Positions 17,057 to 19,784 of a stretch of DNA of 19,784 nt are shown one piece after another. Made by a program: the position numbers and the translations under genes. Position 1 is the stretch's first letter. The number at the start of each line of letters is the position of its first letter. The stretch spans positions 1 to 19,784 of the forward strand of contig CAILON010000269.1 in the NCBI GenBank assembly GCA_903835865.1, read 5' to 3'. Below the pieces are notes generated by a model. It saw nothing but the letters and a program-made list of their open reading frames with translations, was not told the origin of the DNA and searched no databases. The DNA is from an uncultured beta proteobacterium. GTDB lineage: Bacteria; Pseudomonadota; Gammaproteobacteria; Burkholderiales; Burkholderiaceae.

Positions 17057-18971
17057 GAGCAATTCGCTTTTTGAAACCCTTCAGCAGGACGTTAAACGGC
17101 TACCCGGATTGCCGGGGGTGTATCGATTCTTTGATGAAGCGGGGCAGATTCTATATGTAGGCAAAGCACGTCATCTCAAAAAACGGGTATCTAGTTATTT
17201 TCAACGCACCCAGCTTTCGCCGCGCATTGCGCTCATGGTGGGCAAAATTGCCCGCTATGAAACTACGGTAACACGGACAGAAACTGAAGCCCTCATTTTA
17301 GAGAACAATCTTATTAAAGAATTGGCTCCGCCATTTAACATCTTATTTAGAGATGATAAGTCCTATCCCTATGTGATGCTAACTGGGCATCAGTTTCCTA
17401 GATTGGCGTCTTATCGCGGCAAGGTGGATAAACGAAATCATTATTTCGGACCCTTTCCAAATTCTTGGGCAGTGCGCAATAGCGTCCAGATACTGCAAAA
17501 GGTATTTCGTCTCAGAACCTGTGAAGATTCGGTGTTTAAAAACCGCAGCCGTCCTTGCTTACTGCACCAAATTCATCGCTGTAGTGCGCCTTGTGTAGGG
17601 CGTTTAAGCGTTGAGCAATATGGTCAAGATGTGGCTCAGGCAACGCGTTTCTTAGAGGGTGATCACAGCCGTGTTCTGTCTGAACTAGAAAAAGAGATGC
17701 ATGCGCATAGTGAGGCAATGGAATTTGAGATGGCTGCCGTATTGCGCGATCGTATTGCTGATCTTTCGAGTGTTTTGCAGCACCAAGCTATGGATACCGT
17801 TGCGGACGGTGAGGGTGATGTAGATATCATTGCGGTTGCACAAATGGAAGGCATGATTTGCGTCAACTTAGCGATGGTGCGTGGAGGTCGACATCTTGGT
17901 GATCGTGCGTATTTCCCAAAAGGCCTTCGCGCTAGCTCTGGTGAGCTTCCATCTCCTGCGGAAATTCTAGAGGCATTTATTGCCCAGCATTATCTAGATG
18001 TGGCTACAAGTGATAGCCAAGCGAGCACTAATCTCATTCCGCCAGTTTTGGTTTTAAACCATGCGCTGCAGTCGGCGAGTGACGATGGATCAACTCTGAG
18101 CGAGACACCACCAGAAGATTTACATGATTTGTTGAATGCCCAAGCCGGAAGAAAAATTACCTTTTTGCACCAACCTCAGGGGCAGCGCCGTCATTGGCTT
18201 GCAATGGCAGAGGGAAATGCTAAGCTGGCCTTGACCAAGCGCTTGGTTGAAACTGGCGGCCAATTGGCGAGAGCGCGTTCATTGGCCGATATTCTCGTCT
18301 TGGAATTAGAAAATCTTGAACAATTGCGTATTGAATGCTTTGATATTAGTCACACTTCTGGTGAGGCGACGCAAGCATCTTGCGTGGTCTATACAAAAAA
18401 TGCCATGCAGTCGAGTGAGTATCGACGTTTCAATATCAACGATATCACCCCAGGCGATGACTATGCAGCAATGCGTCAAGTATTGCAAAGACGCTACGCT
18501 AATTTTCAGGAGTTGCCTTTAGAAAAAATTCCACAGGTAATCTTGATTGATGGTGGTAAGGGTCAGGTAGAGATGGCGCGGCAAGTCTTTTCAGAATTTG
18601 GCATTGATATTGGTTTAATTGTTGGTGTTGCAAAAGGCGAGGGGCGTAAAGTTGGACTTGAGACACTCATTTTTGCAGACGGTAGACCGCCGTTAGAGCT
18701 CGGGATTGATAGTGCAGCCTTATTGTTGGTGGCGCAGATTCGTGATGAAGCCCACCGCTTTGCGATTACCGGCATGCGAGCTAAACGCGCTAAGGCAAGA
18801 ACGGTTTCCCGTCTGGAAGAGATAGAGGGGATTGGCGCTAAACGTCGTCAGAAGTTATTGGCCCGTTTTGGTGGTTTAAAAGGGGTGGCCAATGCCAGTA
18901 TTGAAGAAATCGCTAGTGTTGAAGGGGTTTCCTTGACTCTGGCTGAGCAAATTTATCGGCAACTTCATTAA
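17055..18971 (+). CDS. uvrC: UvrABC excinuclease subunit C
   Basis: UvrC makes both incisions around bulky DNA lesions in nucleotide excision repair. The 638-residue protein has all domains. The GIY-YIG nuclease for the 3' cut has GVY (21-23), YVG (34-36), Arg39 and Glu83. Four cysteines follow, Cys156, Cys168, Cys176 and Cys180, in the spacing known to hold an Fe-S cluster in E. coli UvrC. Next are a UVR motif (about 205-240) that binds UvrB, the RNase H-like nuclease for the 5' cut (ECFDIS with Asp430, LIDGGKGQ with Asp499, His567) and two helix-hairpin-helix motifs (587-638). The ATG at 17055 overlaps the divergent earP ATG, so its promoter and ribosome site lie inside earP; I see no clear Shine-Dalgarno. 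pgsA follows after 34 bases. Confidence 0.97.
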   Translation: MSNSLFETLQQDVKRLPGLPGVYRFFDEAGQILYVGKARHLKKRVSSYFQRTQLSPRIALMVGKIARYETTVTRTETEALILENNLIKELAPPFNILFRDDKSYPYVMLTGHQFPRLASYRGKVDKRNHYFGPFPNSWAVRNSVQILQKVFRLRTCEDSVFKNRSRPCLLHQIHRCSAPCVGRLSVEQYGQDVAQATRFLEGDHSRVLSELEKEMHAHSEAMEFEMAAVLRDRIADLSSVLQHQAMDTVADGEGDVDIIAVAQMEGMICVNLAMVRGGRHLGDRAYFPKGLRASSGELPSPAEILEAFIAQHYLDVATSDSQASTNLIPPVLVLNHALQSASDDGSTLSETPPEDLHDLLNAQAGRKITFLHQPQGQRRHWLAMAEGNAKLALTKRLVETGGQLARARSLADILVLELENLEQLRIECFDISHTSGEATQASCVVYTKNAMQSSEYRRFNINDITPGDDYAAMRQVLQRRYANFQELPLEKIPQVILIDGGKGQVEMARQVFSEFGIDIGLIVGVAKGEGRKVGLETLIFADGRPPLELGIDSAALLLVAQIRDEAHRFAITGMRAKRAKARTVSRLEEIEGIGAKRRQKLLARFGGLKGVANASIEEIASVEGVSLTLAEQIYRQLH

Positions 18972-19005
18972 GCGCCATGAAGCGCAATTGGTTTATCCTT
19001 CTTCC

Positions 19006-19581
19006 ATGCCATTTAATCTACCAATCGCGCTAACCTGGTTGCGGGTTGCAGCAATTCCATTGCTGGTGGCAATCTTTTATCTTCCCAATAGCTGGCTTGC
19101 TCCATTCGATAAAAATCTCGTCGCCACAATCCTGTTTGTTTTCGCTGCAGTGACCGATTGGCTAGATGGATTTTTAGCAAGAAAAATGAAACAAGAATCT
19201 GCCTTTGGGCAATTCTTAGATCCAGTAGCCGATAAGTTGATTGTTGCGGCCGCTCTATTAGTCTTGCTCAATATGGATCGCGTCCAAGTGTGGGTCGCTC
19301 TCATCATTATTGGTCGTGAAATTACTATCTCCGCCCTACGCGAGTGGATGGCATTGCTCGGAGCTGGAAAGAGTGTTGCAGTGCATATGGTCGGAAAGTT
19401 AAAAACAACTGCCCAGTTGATTGCAATCCCATTTTTATTGCTCAATGACACTTTATTTGGATGGTTAGATTGCGCAAGGGTAGGCACTTGGTTGATTTGG
19501 GTGGCTTCGTTTTTAACTCTATGGTCAATGTTCTATTACATGAAAAAGGCATTGCCGCAGTTGGCTGGCAAAGTCGATTAA
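19006..19581 (+). CDS. pgsA: CDP-diacylglycerol--glycerol-3-phosphate phosphatidyltransferase
   Basis: PgsA makes phosphatidylglycerophosphate from CDP-diacylglycerol and glycerol-3-phosphate in the inner membrane, the committed step to phosphatidylglycerol and cardiolipin. The 191-residue protein is hydrophobic with several membrane helices. It carries the full CDP-alcohol phosphotransferase motif, D-x2-DG-x2-AR-x8-G-x3-D-x3-D: Asp51, Asp54-Gly55, Ala58-Arg59, Gly68, Asp72 and Asp76. An in-frame TTG at 18988 would add six residues, but the family start is MPFNxP, so I choose the ATG at 19006. It lies 34 bases after uvrC; uvrC-pgsA is a common proteobacterial pair and probably cotranscribed. 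A tRNA-Gly gene follows. Confidence 0.95.
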   Translation: MPFNLPIALTWLRVAAIPLLVAIFYLPNSWLAPFDKNLVATILFVFAAVTDWLDGFLARKMKQESAFGQFLDPVADKLIVAAALLVLLNMDRVQVWVALIIIGREITISALREWMALLGAGKSVAVHMVGKLKTTAQLIAIPFLLLNDTLFGWLDCARVGTWLIWVASFLTLWSMFYYMKKALPQLAGKVD

Positions 19582-19697
19582 TTCTCTTAAAGCCCAGCCA
19601 GATAAGCTTTAAAGCCCCATCCTGATTGAAGCAATCTTTCTCCAGAAGTGGAATAATGCTTTCTTTTGGATTGTTTGTTAAACTGTCGCCCTGTTAT

Positions 19698-19773
19698 GCG
19701 GGAATAGCTCAGCTGGTAGAGCGATACCTTGCCAAGGTATAGGTCGGGAGTTCGAACCTCCTTTCCCGCTCCA
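19698..19773 (+). tRNA. tRNA-Gly, anticodon GCC, CCA encoded
   Basis: The cloverleaf folds fully by eye. The acceptor GCGGGAA (19698-19704) pairs with TTCCCGC (19763-19769). The D arm is GCTC/GAGC (19707-19710 and 19719-19722). The anticodon stem ATACC/GGTAT (19724-19728 and 19736-19740) encloses TTGCCAA with anticodon GCC at 19731-19733. The T arm is GGGAG/CTCCT with loop TTCGAAC (19746-19762), including one G-U pair. The discriminator base is T19770 and CCA is encoded at 19771-19773. Anticodon GCC reads GGC and GGT. The 116-base gap before it holds an extended -10-like TGTTAAACT (19676-19684) but no good -35. The window ends 11 bases later. Confidence 0.97.
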
Positions 19774-19784
19774 AGTTCGATGGG

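Noticed and set aside
17057..17062. TTG start for earP at 17062
   Set aside because: It adds only two residues before the conserved MRWDIFCQ; the ATG at 17056 is the ordinary start.
18988..19005. TTG start for pgsA
   Set aside because: PgsA proteins begin MPFNxP, which matches the ATG at 19006; the six extra residues are unlike the family.
19077..19487. 136-codon reading frame on the minus strand opposite pgsA
   Set aside because: It is antisense to the conserved CDP-alcohol phosphotransferase motif of pgsA; its translation is a low-complexity mix with no family features.
1..19784. Mobile elements, CRISPR arrays, toxin-antitoxin or defence systems
   Set aside because: I saw no transposase, integrase, regularly spaced direct repeats or small paired reading frames; gaps are too small and all large frames are core genes apart from the GNAT-like one.

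Overview
The window reads as a piece of the core chromosome of a free-living betaproteobacterium in the Burkholderiales, most likely Polynucleobacter. The basis is the AT-leaning base composition (judged by eye, not counted), the short intergenic gaps, the gene order fabF / HtrA-type protease / lepA-lepB-rnc-era-recO-pdxJ-acpS-nagZ, an arginine-type elongation factor P beside its rhamnosyltransferase EarP, and the protein sequences themselves. Genus assignment is an inference. I see no mobile element, CRISPR array, phage gene or rRNA.

Region 1 (1-5238, + strand) is a fatty-acid synthesis block: plsX (5' end cut by the window), fabH, fabD, fabG, acpP and fabF. It supplies acyl-ACP for phospholipids. 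FabD loads malonyl-ACP, FabH condenses first, FabF elongates, FabG reduces, and PlsX passes acyl groups on to glycerol-phosphate acylation. acpP has the widest upstream gap of the block and a plausible promoter of its own.

Region 2 (5289-14241, + strand) continues in the same direction: a periplasmic HtrA/DegQ/MucD-type protease, then lepA (EF4), lepB (signal peptidase I), rnc, era, recO, pdxJ, acpS and nagZ. From lepA onward the gaps are 17 bases or less, and lepA and lepB overlap. This run covers translation and ribosome maturation (LepA, RNase III, Era), protein export (LepB), recombination repair (RecO), vitamin B6 (PdxJ), activation of the ACP made in region 1 (AcpS) and murein recycling (NagZ). 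Fifteen genes run without an obvious intrinsic terminator until a clear one directly after nagZ. The rpoE-rseA-rseB genes that I recall lying before mucD in larger Burkholderiales genomes are absent: only 50 bases separate fabF from the protease.

Region 3 (14265-17056, - strand) holds a two-part GNAT-like acetyltransferase of unknown substrate, efp and earP. EF-P has arginine at position 32, the residue that EarP rhamnosylates, so enzyme and substrate are adjacent and co-directional. A strong hairpin terminator separates efp from the GNAT gene.

Region 4 (17055-19784, + strand) holds uvrC, pgsA (phosphatidylglycerophosphate synthase) and tRNA-Gly(GCC) with an encoded CCA end. The start codons of earP and uvrC face each other on opposite strands and share one CATG tetranucleotide. 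No non-coding gap exceeds 136 bases.

I did not find a convincing undescribed system. The items most worth following are the EF-P/EarP pair, the shared CATG start, the missing sigma-E cassette, the GNAT-like gene, and the alternative hairpins between earP and efp.
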